Below, piece by piece: positions 35,108 to 43,972 of a stretch of 64,000 nt of DNA. Source of the stretch: Enterococcus raffinosus (GTDB lineage: Bacteria; Bacillota; Bacilli; Lactobacillales; Enterococcaceae); contig NZ_JAHLOS010000001.1 of the NCBI RefSeq assembly GCF_018917525.1, positions 300,670 through 364,669 on the forward strand, given 5' to 3'. Position numbers and translations under genes: made by a program. The notes under the pieces are model-generated. The model made no database searches. It had not been told where the DNA came from and saw only the letters and a list, made by a program, of their open reading frames with translations. The first letter of the stretch is position 1, and every line of letters begins with the position of its first letter.

Positions 35108-35138
35108 AAAAGCAGCTGACTAGCAATCAGCTGCTTTT
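35108..35138. terminator. Bidirectional terminator between efaA and sdaAA
   Basis: Perfect 12-bp stem AAAAGCAGCTGA / TCAGCTGCTTTT, loop CTAGCAA. Confidence 0.9.
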
Positions 35139-35145
35139 AATCTGT

Positions 35146-36030
35146 TTAAACGGTCGCTTTTTCTGGTTCGCCAAAGACTTGTTTTTGTAGACGCAACCCA
35201 GTTGGTGTAGTTGCTACGCCACCTTCTGCGGTTTCTTTGAAGATTTGCGGCATTGCACGCCCAACCTTATACATTGCCTCTACCACTTCATCCGGTGGAA
35301 TGACGCTACGGATGCCGGCTAACGCCATATCTGCGGAGATAAATGCTTGAGAAGCCCCCATCGCATTTCGTTTTACACAAGGAACTTCAACTAAACCAGC
35401 AACAGGATCACAAATGAGTCCCATCACATTTTTTAAGGTAATAGCAAGTGCATTTGCGGCCATTTCAGGTGTGCCGCCATTGGCAGTAACTAAAGCCGCA
35501 GCTGACATGGCACTGGCAGAACCGACCTCGGCTTGACAGCCGCCTTCAGCACCAGAGATTGAGGCATTATTTGCCATTACTAAACCAAACGCACCAGCGG
35601 TAAATAGGAAATCAATCTGTTCATCATGAGTCAAATCTAGTTTTTCTCGTGCCGCCATTAAAACACCAGGGAGTACGCCGGCGCTACCAGCAGTAGGTGT
35701 GGCACAAACTAAGCCCATTTTTGCATTGACTTCGTTGACTGCGATTCCGTTACGAACGGCTTTTAAAATCGTATCACCGCTCATGAATTTGCCGCTTTCG
35801 ATATAATCGTTCATGCGTTTGGCATCGCCGCCAGTAATCCGTGTTACGGAGGTTACTCCTTGAATGCCTTCTTCGATTGAACTTTCCATTACTTCTAAAT
35901 TGCGTTCCATTAACGCAATGATTTCGTCACGCGTTCGATCAGTTAATTCCATCTCAGTCGCGATCATCAATTCGCCGACAGTCGGATAATCCTGTGCTTG
36001 CTCTACAAGCTCTTGGATTGAATAAAACAT
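35146..36030 (-). CDS. sdaAA: L-serine dehydratase, alpha subunit
   Basis: 294 residues. Iron-sulfur L-serine deaminase that forms pyruvate and ammonia with SdaAB. Conserved cysteines are in LVCATPTAGSAG, GGCQAEVGSA, LICDPVAGLV and VPCVKRNAMG, which supply ligands to the 4Fe-4S cluster. It follows sdaAB by 16 bp in the same operon. Confidence 0.93.
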   Translation of the reverse strand: MFYSIQELVEQAQDYPTVGELMIATEMELTDRTRDEIIALMERNLEVMESSIEEGIQGVTSVTRITGGDAKRMNDYIESGKFMSGDTILKAVRNGIAVNEVNAKMGLVCATPTAGSAGVLPGVLMAAREKLDLTHDEQIDFLFTAGAFGLVMANNASISGAEGGCQAEVGSASAMSAAALVTANGGTPEMAANALAITLKNVMGLICDPVAGLVEVPCVKRNAMGASQAFISADMALAGIRSVIPPDEVVEAMYKVGRAMPQIFKETAEGGVATTPTGLRLQKQVFGEPEKATV

Positions 36031-36046
36031 GACAATTCCTCCTATA

Positions 36047-36721
36047 CTATTTGAAATAAGTAACGCTCAGCACATCGTCTTCACGTTTAATCTCTTGTCT
36101 TAACCCTTCTGGATCATCAGGTGTATCATCAATTTCTAACAAAACAATGCCATTTTCGCCTCGTGTTTTGCGAGTCATTGTAACTTTTCCGATATTCAAG
36201 CCGTGTTTCATAAAAATGGTAGATACACGTGAAAGAAGACCAGGCACATCTTTATTGATAATAATATAGGTTGGATTACCCATACCAAGGGAGATACTGT
36301 AGCCATTCATTTCAGTGATTTGAATATTTCCGCCGCCGATCGAGACACCGGTAATTGACATCTCCAGGTCACCTTTAATCATGCGCAAGGTAACAGTGTT
36401 TGGATGGTCGGCAATTTCTTTTTTGGGAACAAATAGCACTTCCATCCCTTGTTCGTGAGCAATTTTCAATGAATCGGATAAGCGAGGATCGTCAGGTTCC
36501 ATTCCCAAAATTCCACCTACTAAAGCAATATCAGTTCCATGTCCACGATAAGTTTTAGCGAAAGATTCATATAAATCAAATTCTACAGAGTCCGGACGCT
36601 CACCGAAAATCATTCGGCAAACTTTTCCAATTCGTGCAGCACCAGCAGTATGTGAGCTACTTGGTCCGACCATTACTGGACCAATAATGTCAAAAACACT
36701 TCGATATTTTAAAACTTCCAT
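36047..36721 (-). CDS. sdaAB: L-serine dehydratase, beta subunit
   Basis: 224 residues, with VGPSSSHTAGAARIG near residue 18 for serine binding and a C-terminal ACT domain (about 148-222). The split alpha/beta form is typical of Gram-positive bacteria. ATG 36721 with GGGAGG upstream. Operon sdaAB-sdaAA. Confidence 0.93.
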   Translation of the reverse strand: MEVLKYRSVFDIIGPVMVGPSSSHTAGAARIGKVCRMIFGERPDSVEFDLYESFAKTYRGHGTDIALVGGILGMEPDDPRLSDSLKIAHEQGMEVLFVPKKEIADHPNTVTLRMIKGDLEMSITGVSIGGGNIQITEMNGYSISLGMGNPTYIIINKDVPGLLSRVSTIFMKHGLNIGKVTMTRKTRGENGIVLLEIDDTPDDPEGLRQEIKREDDVLSVTYFK

Positions 36722-36898
36722 TATTTTAAGCCTCCCTAAATTATCCGATGAAAATCCTCATCAAGTCGACCATAGTGTAACATATACGCTTTCAGAAAAT
36801 AGCTAGATTAATAATTTATTTTGTTATTCTCATAATAGTTAAAGGGTTTGTGAAGCGTTTTATTATTGTCAAAAAATTGCAACAACAAAAAATCAATC

Positions 36899-36927
36899 TT
36901 GCATTAACAGAAATAATCTGCTATGAT
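36899..36927 (+). promoter_or_regulatory. Promoter of rplK-rplA
   Basis: TTGCAT at 36899-36904, 17-nt spacer, TATGAT at 36922-36927. Confidence 0.65.
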
Positions 36928-36960
36928 ACCAAAGTGTGTCTTTGCGCACACGGTTTTAAA

Positions 36961-36994
36961 GTGGGAGGAGAAATTTTGATCTCCAATTAACCAC
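36961..36994 (+). promoter_or_regulatory. Candidate L1-binding leader motif before rplK
   Basis: GTGG (36961) pairs with CCAC (36991), closing an inner GGAGA/TCTCC stem. The same layout occurs before rplA. It mimics the ribosomal L1 site and would let L1 repress translation. Confidence 0.55.
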
Positions 36995-37020
36995 ATCACG
37001 GACTCAAGGAGGTATGTCTC

Positions 37021-37443
37021 GTGGCAAAAAAAGTAGAAAAATTAGTTAAATTGCAAATTCCTGCAGGGAAAGCAACACCAGCTCCCCCAGTAGGTCCTGC
37101 ACTAGGTCAAGCGGGTATCAACATCATGGGATTCACAAAAGAATTCAATGCTCGTACAGCTGATCAAGCAGGTTTGATCATTCCAGTTGTGATCTCTGTA
37201 TATGAAGACCGTTCATTTACATTCATCACAAAAACACCGCCAGCTGCAGTATTATTGAAAAAAGCAGCGAAGATCGAAAAAGGATCAGGCGAACCAAACA
37301 AAAACAAAGTTGCAAAAGTTACTAGCGATCAAGTAAAAGAAATCGCTGAGTTGAAAATGCAAGACCTAAACGCTGCTAACGTTGAGTCAGCAATGCGCAT
37401 GGTTGAAGGAACTGCACGAAGCATGGGGATCACTGTCGAATAA
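37021..37443 (+). CDS. rplK: 50S ribosomal protein L11
   Basis: 140 residues, starts at GTG 37021 with AAGGAGG upstream. N-terminal [20 protein letters not shown] and C-terminal RNA-binding domain GTARSMGI. Forms the GTPase-associated stalk base. Confidence 0.97.
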   Translation: MAKKVEKLVKLQIPAGKATPAPPVGPALGQAGINIMGFTKEFNARTADQAGLIIPVVISVYEDRSFTFITKTPPAAVLLKKAAKIEKGSGEPNKNKVAKVTSDQVKEIAELKMQDLNAANVESAMRMVEGTARSMGITVE

Positions 37444-37504
37444 TTATCGACAAACCCAAGAAAGTAGCTTCTCAGTTGGCTCCCTATCTAAAGATATGGA
37501 ACAC

Positions 37505-37530
37505 GTGGGAGGTTCTACCGTTATAACCAC
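37505..37530 (+). promoter_or_regulatory. Candidate L1-binding leader motif before rplA
   Basis: GTGG (37505) and CCAC (37527) close an inner AGGT/ACC stem; sequence AACCACATCA and AAGGAGG follow as in the rplK leader. Confidence 0.55.
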
Positions 37531-37547
37531 ATCAAGGAGGAAACAAA

Positions 37548-38237
37548 ATGGCTAAAAAGAGCAAAAAAATGCAAGATGCATTGAAAAAAATCGACGCTAC
37601 TAAAGCTTACCCTGTTGCGGAAGCTGTAGCATTGGCAAAAGAAATTAACTTCGCGAAATTTGACGCAACGGTTGAAGTTGCTTACAAATTGAACGTTGAC
37701 CCTAAAAAAGCAGACCAACAAATCCGTGGAGCAGTTGTGCTTCCTAACGGAACTGGTAAAACTCAAACTGTTTTAGTATTCGCGAAAGGCGAAAAAGCAA
37801 AAGAAGCTGAAGCTGCTGGCGCTGATTTCGTTGGCGACGACGACATGGTTGCAAAAATCCAAGGTGGATGGTTCGACTTTGACGTTGTTGTAGCGACACC
37901 TGATATGATGGCTACAGTTGGTAAATTAGGTCGTGTGCTTGGACCAAAAGGTTTAATGCCTAACCCTAAAACTGGTACTGTAACAATGGATGTTACAAAA
38001 GCGGTTGAAGAAGTTAAAGCTGGTAAAGTAACTTACCGTGTTGATAAAGCTGGTAACGTTCATGTACCAATCGGTAAAGTATCATTCGACGATGCGAAAT
38101 TGGTTGAAAACTTTAACACAATCAACGAAACTTTAGTAAAAGCAAAACCTGCTACAGCTAAAGGTCAATACATCAAAAACATTTCAATGACAACAACATT
38201 TGGACCTGGTATCCATGTTGAACAAACTGCTATCTAA
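37548..38237 (+). CDS. rplA: 50S ribosomal protein L1
   Basis: 229 residues, full length; conserved [19 protein letters not shown]1 stalk protein and probable autoregulator of rplKA through the two leader motifs. AAGGAGG ribosome site. Confidence 0.97.
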   Translation: MAKKSKKMQDALKKIDATKAYPVAEAVALAKEINFAKFDATVEVAYKLNVDPKKADQQIRGAVVLPNGTGKTQTVLVFAKGEKAKEAEAAGADFVGDDDMVAKIQGGWFDFDVVVATPDMMATVGKLGRVLGPKGLMPNPKTGTVTMDVTKAVEEVKAGKVTYRVDKAGNVHVPIGKVSFDDAKLVENFNTINETLVKAKPATAKGQYIKNISMTTTFGPGIHVEQTAI

Positions 38238-38259
38238 TTAATTTTAGAAAAGTGCTTGA

Positions 38260-38292
38260 CTCGGCTAGCTTATCTATGGTAAGTTAGTCGAG
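38260..38292 (+). other. Hairpin at start of rplJ leader
   Basis: CTCGGCTAGCTTA / TAAGTTAGTCGAG with G-T pairs, no T-run. Part of the long rplJ leader. Confidence 0.6.
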
Positions 38293-38304
38293 GTTAAATA
38301 TTAA

Positions 38305-38409
38305 CTGTACCGAAGACAGTAGGTGACGCAAGTCTTAATTTCCTACCGAGGACGTTTATTGAGAACATTCAATAGTCCCTCTATGTCTACGGTGGCATGG
38401 AGTTTTTTT
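38305..38409 (+). promoter_or_regulatory. Ribosomal L10 leader with attenuator
   Basis: CCGAAGACAGTAGGTGACGC...CTTAATTTCCTACCGAGGAC matches the L10 leader core, a kink-turn structure bound by L10(L12)4. It ends in the hairpin CTCTATG / CATGGAG at 38379-38402 and T7, an intrinsic terminator. Excess L10 is expected to favour termination. Confidence 0.8.
38379..38409 (+). terminator. Attenuator terminator of L10 leader
   Basis: Seven-pair stem CTCTATG/CATGGAG, ten-base loop, seven T. Confidence 0.75.
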
Positions 38410-38413
38410 GCAT

Positions 38414-38464
38414 GTTTAACACGGTGATTGGCGGGCGTTTTTCCCGACTGAGCCGATGTTGAAC
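38414..38464 (+). other. Long imperfect hairpin between attenuator and rplJ
   Basis: GTTTAACA/TGTTGAAC, CGG/CCG and CGGG/CCCG pair in order. A further GCAGG/CCTGC pair lies at about 38480-38516. It is untranslated; role unknown. Confidence 0.5.
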
Positions 38465-38574
38465 AGCACTGGTCGACCGCAGGGAGAGGAGTTTCCTTAT
38501 AAAAGAGACAACCTGCCTGAAGTTCTTCCGTAGCTCAAAAACTCTTCCATCAAAATCAGGAGGTGAAATATATA

Positions 38575-39075
38575 ATGAGTGAAGTAGCAATCGCTAAAAA
38601 AGCCGCTATCGTTGATGAAGTCACTGAAAAATTCAGCGCAGCAGCTTCAGCCGTTATCGTTGATTACCGTGGTTTAACAGTAGAACAAGTGACTGAATTA
38701 CGTAAACAACTACGCGACGCTAACGTTGAAATGAAAGTTATCAAAAATTCTATCTTGGTTCGTGCCGCTGAAAAAGCTGGCTTGAACGGATTAGAAGAAG
38801 TATTCTCAGGACCTACTGCAGTGGCATTTAGTAATGAGGATGTAGTTGCTCCAGCTAAAATTATCGACGAGTTCGCTAGTAAAGCTGACAAACTAGAAAT
38901 CAAAGGCGGTATCATTGAAGGAAAAGTAGCTTCTATCGAAGAAATTACTGCTCTTGCAAAACTACCGAACCGCGATGGACTTCTTTCTATGCTATTATCT
39001 GTCCTTCAAGCGCCAGTCCGCAACGTGGCTTACGCTGTGAAAGCAGTCGCAGAAAAAGAAGAAGAAGTAGCTTAA
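38575..39075 (+). CDS. rplJ: 50S ribosomal protein L10
   Basis: 166 residues. [26 protein letters not shown] is the conserved core; the C-terminus binds L7/L12 dimers. ATG 38575 with AGGAGGTG upstream; the GTG at 38563 is part of that site. Confidence 0.97.
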   Translation: MSEVAIAKKAAIVDEVTEKFSAAASAVIVDYRGLTVEQVTELRKQLRDANVEMKVIKNSILVRAAEKAGLNGLEEVFSGPTAVAFSNEDVVAPAKIIDEFASKADKLEIKGGIIEGKVASIEEITALAKLPNRDGLLSMLLSVLQAPVRNVAYAVKAVAEKEEEVA

Positions 39076-39128
39076 TCGCTGCATAAAATATAAACTAAAA
39101 AAACTTACCTAAACGGAGGAAATTTAAA

Positions 39129-39497
39129 ATGGCATTGAACATTGAAAACATTGTCGAAGAACTTAAAGGCGCGACAATCTTAGAATTAAACGACTTAGTT
39201 AAAGCTATCGAAGACGAATTTGGCGTAACTGCTGCTGCTCCTGTAGCTGCTGCTGGCGCTGTTGCAGGTCCTGCTGCTGAAGAACAAACAGAATTTACTG
39301 TTGAATTAACAGCTGTTGGCGATCAAAAAGTTAAAGTTATCAAAGCAGTTCGTGAAGCAACTGGTCTTGGCTTGAAAGAAGCTAAAGCTGTAGTTGATGG
39401 CGCTCCTGCACCAGTTAAAGAAGATGTATCTAAAGAAGACGCTGAAGCACTTAAAGCTGCTTTAGAAGAAGTTGGCGCATCTGTAACATTAAAATAA
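39129..39497 (+). CDS. rplL: 50S ribosomal protein L7/L12
   Basis: 122 residues: N-terminal dimerisation domain, alanine-rich hinge ([18 protein letters not shown], about 34-51), C-terminal factor-binding domain ([20 protein letters not shown]). Operon with rplJ. Confidence 0.97.
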   Translation: MALNIENIVEELKGATILELNDLVKAIEDEFGVTAAAPVAAAGAVAGPAAEEQTEFTVELTAVGDQKVKVIKAVREATGLGLKEAKAVVDGAPAPVKEDVSKEDAEALKAALEEVGASVTLK

Positions 39498-39514
39498 TCA
39501 CTTTTGATTGTTCA

Positions 39515-39549
39515 AAGGGGGATCTGATTTCAGGTCTCTCTTTTTTTGT
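39515..39549 (+). terminator. Intrinsic terminator after rplL
   Basis: AGGGGGATCTG pairs with CAGGTCTCTCT using G-T pairs; T7 follows. Confidence 0.7.
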
Positions 39550-39778
39550 TGCTTGATAAGAGATGCTTATAGTTGACGGGGATTTGAAGACAATAGTGGG
39601 CTTGATATATGGTTGTGGTCCTATCATGAAATGGAAGGATTGAGTTTTAAACAGGAGGATTTTGTATACGAGTATTCCAGATAGAGGATACGTTATTAAG
39701 TCTTTGTGCCTATTTTCAATCATTCTTCTATATACAAAAAGCGCTAGTCAAATGAAGCTTTTTAACGAGATTACCATA

Positions 39779-39810
39779 AAAAAACCGAGCTTTTGAAAGA
39801 CTCGGCTGAT
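39779..39810 (-). terminator. Intrinsic terminator of the serine-rich lipoprotein gene
   Basis: On the minus strand CCGAG...CTCGG with inner CTTT/AAAG and a seven-T run. Confidence 0.8.
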
Positions 39811-39828
39811 AATAAGCTTAAATTTATT

Positions 39829-40461
39829 CTATTGAAGAACTTCTATCATAACATCTGATTGATCGGATGAGACGTTTCCTGCATAATTTGGTGTGGCTAA
39901 AGAAAGTCCCCCACGTTTGTTATGGAATAAATAAAGATCTCCAGATTGATTATTTGTGTTTGTTACTCCAGATATCTGAACACCAATCGAAAGCATGGTA
40001 CTTACCTTGACTGTTCGAATTTCATTTGTATCTGCTGAAAATACTCGGATTGATTTTTCTGGGACATCTTGCATCGTAAAATTATAAACGGCCTCACTAT
40101 TCGTATCTGCATTGAAAGTGATTTGGTTTGTATTTGTGTTAATATTTATCGAATCGGGTACATTCATACCACTAAAGTAGAAAGTCGCATATCCACCAAA
40201 CTCATCAGCAGAGACGGTATCAATCTCTGGCTGTTTGGAAGATGCAGTGTCAGAAGAAAACGACTGGCTACTTGAACTATCGGACAAGGATGCTGCTGTT
40301 GAATGCGTGAGGCTCGATGAATCTTTACTACGCGCTGAGCTTTCTGCTGTACTTGCTTCACTGGTAGAACTTTTAGTTGATTCCTGTGATGGCCCACGAT
40401 TACACCCAACAAGCAGGAAAGATGTAACGAGACAGACCGCGAAAATTTTTTTCAAAGACAA
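39829..40461 (-). CDS. Serine-rich lipoprotein of unknown function
   Basis: 210 residues. Lipobox LLVGC (Cys20). Residues 24-80 are a Ser/Thr/Ala-rich linker. The C-terminal domain (about 82-210) begins DTVSADEFGGYATFYFSG and looks beta-rich; no known family is recognised. A surface-exposed globular domain on a flexible tether is likely. Single gene with its own terminator. CDS start ATG 40461 with GGGGGG-like site. Confidence 0.7.
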   Translation of the reverse strand: MSLKKIFAVCLVTSFLLVGCNRGPSQESTKSSTSEASTAESSARSKDSSSLTHSTAASLSDSSSSQSFSSDTASSKQPEIDTVSADEFGGYATFYFSGMNVPDSININTNTNQITFNADTNSEAVYNFTMQDVPEKSIRVFSADTNEIRTVKVSTMLSIGVQISGVTNTNNQSGDLYLFHNKRGGLSLATPNYAGNVSSDQSDVMIEVLQ

Positions 40462-40647
40462 TCCCCCCTTCGTAATAGATTATAGCACTAATCAATTTTA
40501 TTGTAATCGTTTGCACAAAGTTTGTCATTTTTACTAAAAAAAGCATCTTTATTTGATGAAAACATTTAGATCTTGAGCAATATCTTTGTCTGATCAATTA
40601 ATAACGCGTAGACTATTAATCAAGAAGAAGAAAAGGACTGATGTTTT

Positions 40648-41049
40648 TTGAAAAAAATGTATGAAACGGCAATGATTAACCATGGCGGACGTACTGGTGA
40701 TGTTCAAGCGCCAAACGGCAGTATGAAAATGAAGATTGAGCCACCTTCTATTCACGCGGAAGGAACAAACCCTGAGCAACTTTTTGCGGCGGGATACGCT
40801 TCATGTTTCAACGGTGCAGTTCATCATATATTGAAGGAACACAATCTTGAGTCAGATGCAGAAGTTAAGGCACGTGTATCTTTGTATCAATTAGATGACG
40901 GCGGATATCAAATCGGAGTGATTTTGGAAACTTCATTACCTGGAGTAGAAAAAGAAGAAGCTCAAAAAATTGTTGAAGAAGCACATGAGTTTTGCCCCTA
41001 TTCAAAAGCAACACGTGGAAACATTGATGTAGAAGTTGAATTGGTCTAG
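40648..41049 (+). CDS. ohr: Organic hydroperoxide resistance protein Ohr
   Basis: Thiol peroxidase that reduces organic hydroperoxides, 133 residues. Both redox cysteines are present: GYASCFNGAVH and HEFCPYSKATRGN. TTG 40648 fits the family start MKKMYET and has GGA 10 nt upstream; ATG 40657 is possible. No OhrR gene or clear OhrR box is seen nearby. Confidence 0.92.
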   Translation: MKKMYETAMINHGGRTGDVQAPNGSMKMKIEPPSIHAEGTNPEQLFAAGYASCFNGAVHHILKEHNLESDAEVKARVSLYQLDDGGYQIGVILETSLPGVEKEEAQKIVEEAHEFCPYSKATRGNIDVEVELV

Positions 41050-41056
41050 CAATTCT

Positions 41057-41080
41057 TTCCCTCGAATTTTCGAGGGATTT
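41057..41080 (+). terminator. Intrinsic terminator after ohr
   Basis: TCCCTCGAA/TTCGAGGGA with T-run. Confidence 0.85.
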
Positions 41081-41258
41081 TTTATTTTCATATATTTTCA
41101 TTTTACTGTGTAAATTATATGAAATAACATTTTTTATCTAAAGAATTTTTCAGTTAATTAGTAAAAAAAAGAGAAAAATAAGAGGTTATGCTTATCGCTT
41201 TACAAAAAATTGGGAATTAAATAAACTTGAATCTCAATGATTTTGTAAAGGATGTGTT

Positions 41259-41918
41259 ATGAAAATGAAAAAATATTTAGCAGAATTTCTAGGTACCTTT
41301 ATGCTAGTTTTTCTAGGAACTGGTACAGTCGTTGTTGCTAAAGGTGGCACGCTGACGATTGGTTTAGCTTTTGGCTTGGCAATCACGATCATGGCGTATG
41401 CCGTAGGTGGTATTTCAGGCGGGAACTTCAATCCTGGTGTATCTATCGCAATGATGATCAACAAACGTCTAGAAGTGAAGGATGGGATTTTTTATATCAT
41501 CGCCCAAGCATTAGGTTCGATTGTAGCTTCAGCAATTTTATCTATTTATGTTCATGCGCTAAAATTACCTAGCGACGGCTTTGGTCAAACGGACTTTCCT
41601 AACATCAGTGCTGCTCAAGCATTTGGTGTAGAAACATTAATCACTTTCCTATTCGTATTCGTAATCTTAATGGTAACGAGTGAGAAATACGGCAATGCTC
41701 AAATGGCTCCTTTAGCCATCGGTATTACGTTAGCATTTTTGATTATCGTTGCTTTGAATTTAACTGGTGGGTCATTGAATGCTGCTCGTAGTTTAGGACC
41801 AGCTATTTTTGCTGGCGGCAGTGCTTTATCACACTACTGGGTGTACTTACTGGCACCAACATTAGGAGCAGTGATAGCTGCCTTTGTTGCGAAATTCATG
41901 GGTAGCGAAGAAAAATAG
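41259..41918 (+). CDS. Aquaporin-family channel with altered NPA motifs
   Basis: MIP family, 219 residues, six membrane helices and two half-helices. The first pore motif reads NPG (GGNFNPGVS) and the second NAA (GSLNAARS) instead of NPA. The arginine after the second motif is kept. Aligned to AqpZ without gaps from IGITLAF to NAARS, the selectivity-filter histidine is isoleucine. Strict water selectivity is therefore doubtful; the substrate could be glycerol, another small solute or lactic acid. Function is inference. Confidence 0.88.
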   Translation: MKMKKYLAEFLGTFMLVFLGTGTVVVAKGGTLTIGLAFGLAITIMAYAVGGISGGNFNPGVSIAMMINKRLEVKDGIFYIIAQALGSIVASAILSIYVHALKLPSDGFGQTDFPNISAAQAFGVETLITFLFVFVILMVTSEKYGNAQMAPLAIGITLAFLIIVALNLTGGSLNAARSLGPAIFAGGSALSHYWVYLLAPTLGAVIAAFVAKFMGSEEK

Positions 41919-41929
41919 TTTTTCTACTG

Positions 41930-41958
41930 AAGACGATCGTGATGGTCGTCTTTTTTTG
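41930..41958 (+). terminator. Intrinsic terminator after aquaporin gene
   Basis: AAGACGATC-gtgat-GGTCGTCTT and seven T. Confidence 0.85.
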
Positions 41959-42047
41959 TATTTGTAAATCAATAAAGAAGAAATTCCAATCCAATAGACA
42001 AAACGAGCAGAACTCAATGTCCTGCTCGTTTTGTCTATTGAAGTGAA

Positions 42048-42476
42048 TCAAAGTGCTTTTTGAATTTTTGAGAGATGATACAGATAGTAACCAATAACGA
42101 AAAGGTAGGCAATCACCATTGGAATTATGACGTTAAAGGAAATGCCCATTAAAGCGAAGGTTAATAACAACGCAGAGTAAATATACAGCATGATATCGAA
42201 ACCTTTTGCTTTGGCCATATTACCGATCATTACGTTTCGTTCATCCTTAGTGTCGATTTCAACTTGTTTAGCTAGTTTGGGATTTTTTTCAATTGTTTTT
42301 TTACTGACGAAGTCTCCGATTCCATTTCCAAATAAACCGCATCCTAATCCGATGCAAAGATAAGGCAAAGTTTTCATAATGCCTTGAGAATCATCAACTG
42401 CTTTTATTAAATAGAAACCTACACCGATCAACGCCACGCCTGCTAGAGTGATCAATAGTTCTTTTGTCTTTTTCAT
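42048..42476 (-). CDS. Small membrane protein of unknown function
   Basis: 142 residues with four predicted membrane helices (about 8-25, 35-52, 96-113, 116-134), separated by a charged loop ending ETDTKDER-like (VEIDTKDERNVMIG). It resembles DUF6442-type proteins of Firmicutes. Function unknown. It has a good own promoter (TTTACA-17-TATACT). Confidence 0.65.
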   Translation of the reverse strand: MKKTKELLITLAGVALIGVGFYLIKAVDDSQGIMKTLPYLCIGLGCGLFGNGIGDFVSKKTIEKNPKLAKQVEIDTKDERNVMIGNMAKAKGFDIMLYIYSALLLTFALMGISFNVIIPMVIAYLFVIGYYLYHLSKIQKAL

Positions 42477-42543
42477 TATTTTTCCTCCTCTAAAGGAACA
42501 ATCTATAAAGTATTTGATTAAGGAAAGTTTACTTTACATTTAT

Positions 42544-42572
42544 AGTATAAAGCATAATGGTGTTTATGTAAA
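42544..42572 (-). promoter_or_regulatory. Promoter of the small membrane protein
   Basis: On the minus strand TTTACA, 17 nt, TATACT. Confidence 0.6.
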
Positions 42573-42598
42573 GCGTGCTTTCCATAACGTGTAAAATA

Positions 42599-42635
42599 AA
42601 AGTCGTATCGATCCAGAATAGATCGATACGACAAG
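42599..42635 (-). terminator. Intrinsic terminator of amino-acid permease gene
   Basis: Perfect 12-bp stem GTCGTATCGATC / GATCGATACGAC, loop of seven, T-run on the minus strand. Confidence 0.85.
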
Positions 42636-42637
42636 TT

Positions 42638-43972
42638 TTAGATGTGTTCAGAAACTGTAGCTGACTGTTTTTTTCGATAGCTGAAAAGAATGACTAAGTA
42701 GATACATGCGGTAAAAAGTGTGACTCCAATTGGATTATTCATCAGAATGCCAACGAAGATTAATCCCAGAACTAGGATTACTAATCCGCTAAAGAATTTC
42801 TCGACTTTTGTCCCTTTTTTTACGGCCAATACAAAGGCTGCCAGGCTGATTAGTAACCAAGTTAGTAAAACGGAATACGATAGTGAACCCACTAAATAAT
42901 TAAAGAGCTTATTTCCTAGAAAATAGGACAAAATAACTCCAAGGTAAAGGGTACCTGTACAGAACAAAACGGCACGTTGTGGTACTTGATGCTTATTCAA
43001 AACAGCCAACTTTGAAGTAAAGCCGGTATTTTCTTTTACTCGGAAGTATAGCGTTCTAGAAGAAGCGTAGACACCTGAGTTGATCGAAGAAAATAGAGCT
43101 AACACAATTACGAAGTTTACAATATCAGTAGCAAACGGAATATGCATTTTTTGAAAGACCATCACGAACGGACTAGCAGTAGTTGACGCTAAGGTATCCC
43201 ATCGATAGATAATCAAAAGCAAGACCATTGGCACAATATAAAAAGAAATAATTCTTCCCATTACACCCTTGATGGCTTTAGGGATTGCTGTTTTAGGATT
43301 CTCTGTTTCGCTAACAGTAATCGCGATCAATTCAGAACCACCATAAGAATAAATCACGACGAGAAGAGAATTAACTAAACCATTTAATCCATGAGGAGTA
43401 AATCCACCATGACTGTTCATGCGAGAAATCGTATCGATAAAGCCAATGTTAAAAATCTCATGGCCGACTAAATAAGCACTAAAAACGATCAAAATAATAA
43501 TAACAGCGATTTTGATGAAAGCTAACCAATACTCAGTTTCCGCAAATAGTCGAACAGAGTATAAGTTGATTAACGTAGTCAGCAGAGCCAGAATCAAAAC
43601 GAATACCCAAGAGGGAACGTGAGGAAACCATAGCTGCATAAAGCTTGCTGCGGCAACTGCTTCAGCGATAATATTGACCATCCATAAGGACCAGTACAAC
43701 CAATCAATAAAATCAGCCGTTCTTTCGCCAAGGAAAGGTTTGATGATTCCTGACAAACCTTGAACATTGTCACTGTCCAAGACTAAACGTCCCAGTCCAT
43801 TCATAACGATAAAGAGAACCAAACCGCCTAGTAGAAAGGCCAGGATTACGGAAGGACCAGCAATTCCGATCGCCTCTCCGCTGCCTTTGAATAATCCTGC
43901 GCCAATCGCGCCGCCTAACGCCAACATCATGATGTGACGAGAGGTCATTTGTTTTTGTAATTTATTTTCCAT
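42638..43972 (-). CDS. Amino-acid permease (APC superfamily)
   Basis: 444 residues, about 12 membrane helices. GGAIGAGLFKGSGEAIGIAGP near residue 20 is the first unwound helix of APC amino-acid transporters, and YSYGGSELIAITVSETENPKTAIPKAI is the following signature. It is of the AAT (Gram-negative type lysine/aromatic) family; substrate cannot be fixed. ATG 43972 with CGAGGC upstream is preferred over TTG 43990. Confidence 0.9.
   Translation of the reverse strand: MENKLQKQMTSRHIMMLALGGAIGAGLFKGSGEAIGIAGPSVILAFLLGGLVLFIVMNGLGRLVLDSDNVQGLSGIIKPFLGERTADFIDWLYWSLWMVNIIAEAVAAASFMQLWFPHVPSWVFVLILALLTTLINLYSVRLFAETEYWLAFIKIAVIIILIVFSAYLVGHEIFNIGFIDTISRMNSHGGFTPHGLNGLVNSLLVVIYSYGGSELIAITVSETENPKTAIPKAIKGVMGRIISFYIVPMVLLLIIYRWDTLASTTASPFVMVFQKMHIPFATDIVNFVIVLALFSSINSGVYASSRTLYFRVKENTGFTSKLAVLNKHQVPQRAVLFCTGTLYLGVILSYFLGNKLFNYLVGSLSYSVLLTWLLISLAAFVLAVKKGTKVEKFFSGLVILVLGLIFVGILMNNPIGVTLFTACIYLVILFSYRKKQSATVSEHI

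Larger units (their letters stand above)
39498..39828. other. Intergenic region with two terminators and a possible coding remnant
   Basis: Between the rplL terminator and the lipoprotein terminator. An open stretch at about 39586-39684 would encode EDNSGLDIWLWSYHEMEG and 14 further residues before a stop, but lacks a start codon. It may be a decayed gene fragment or chance. Confidence 0.35.

Noticed and set aside
39586..39684. Pseudogene fragment after rplL
   Set aside because: Only about 30 residues without start codon or recognisable family; noted as intergenic content.
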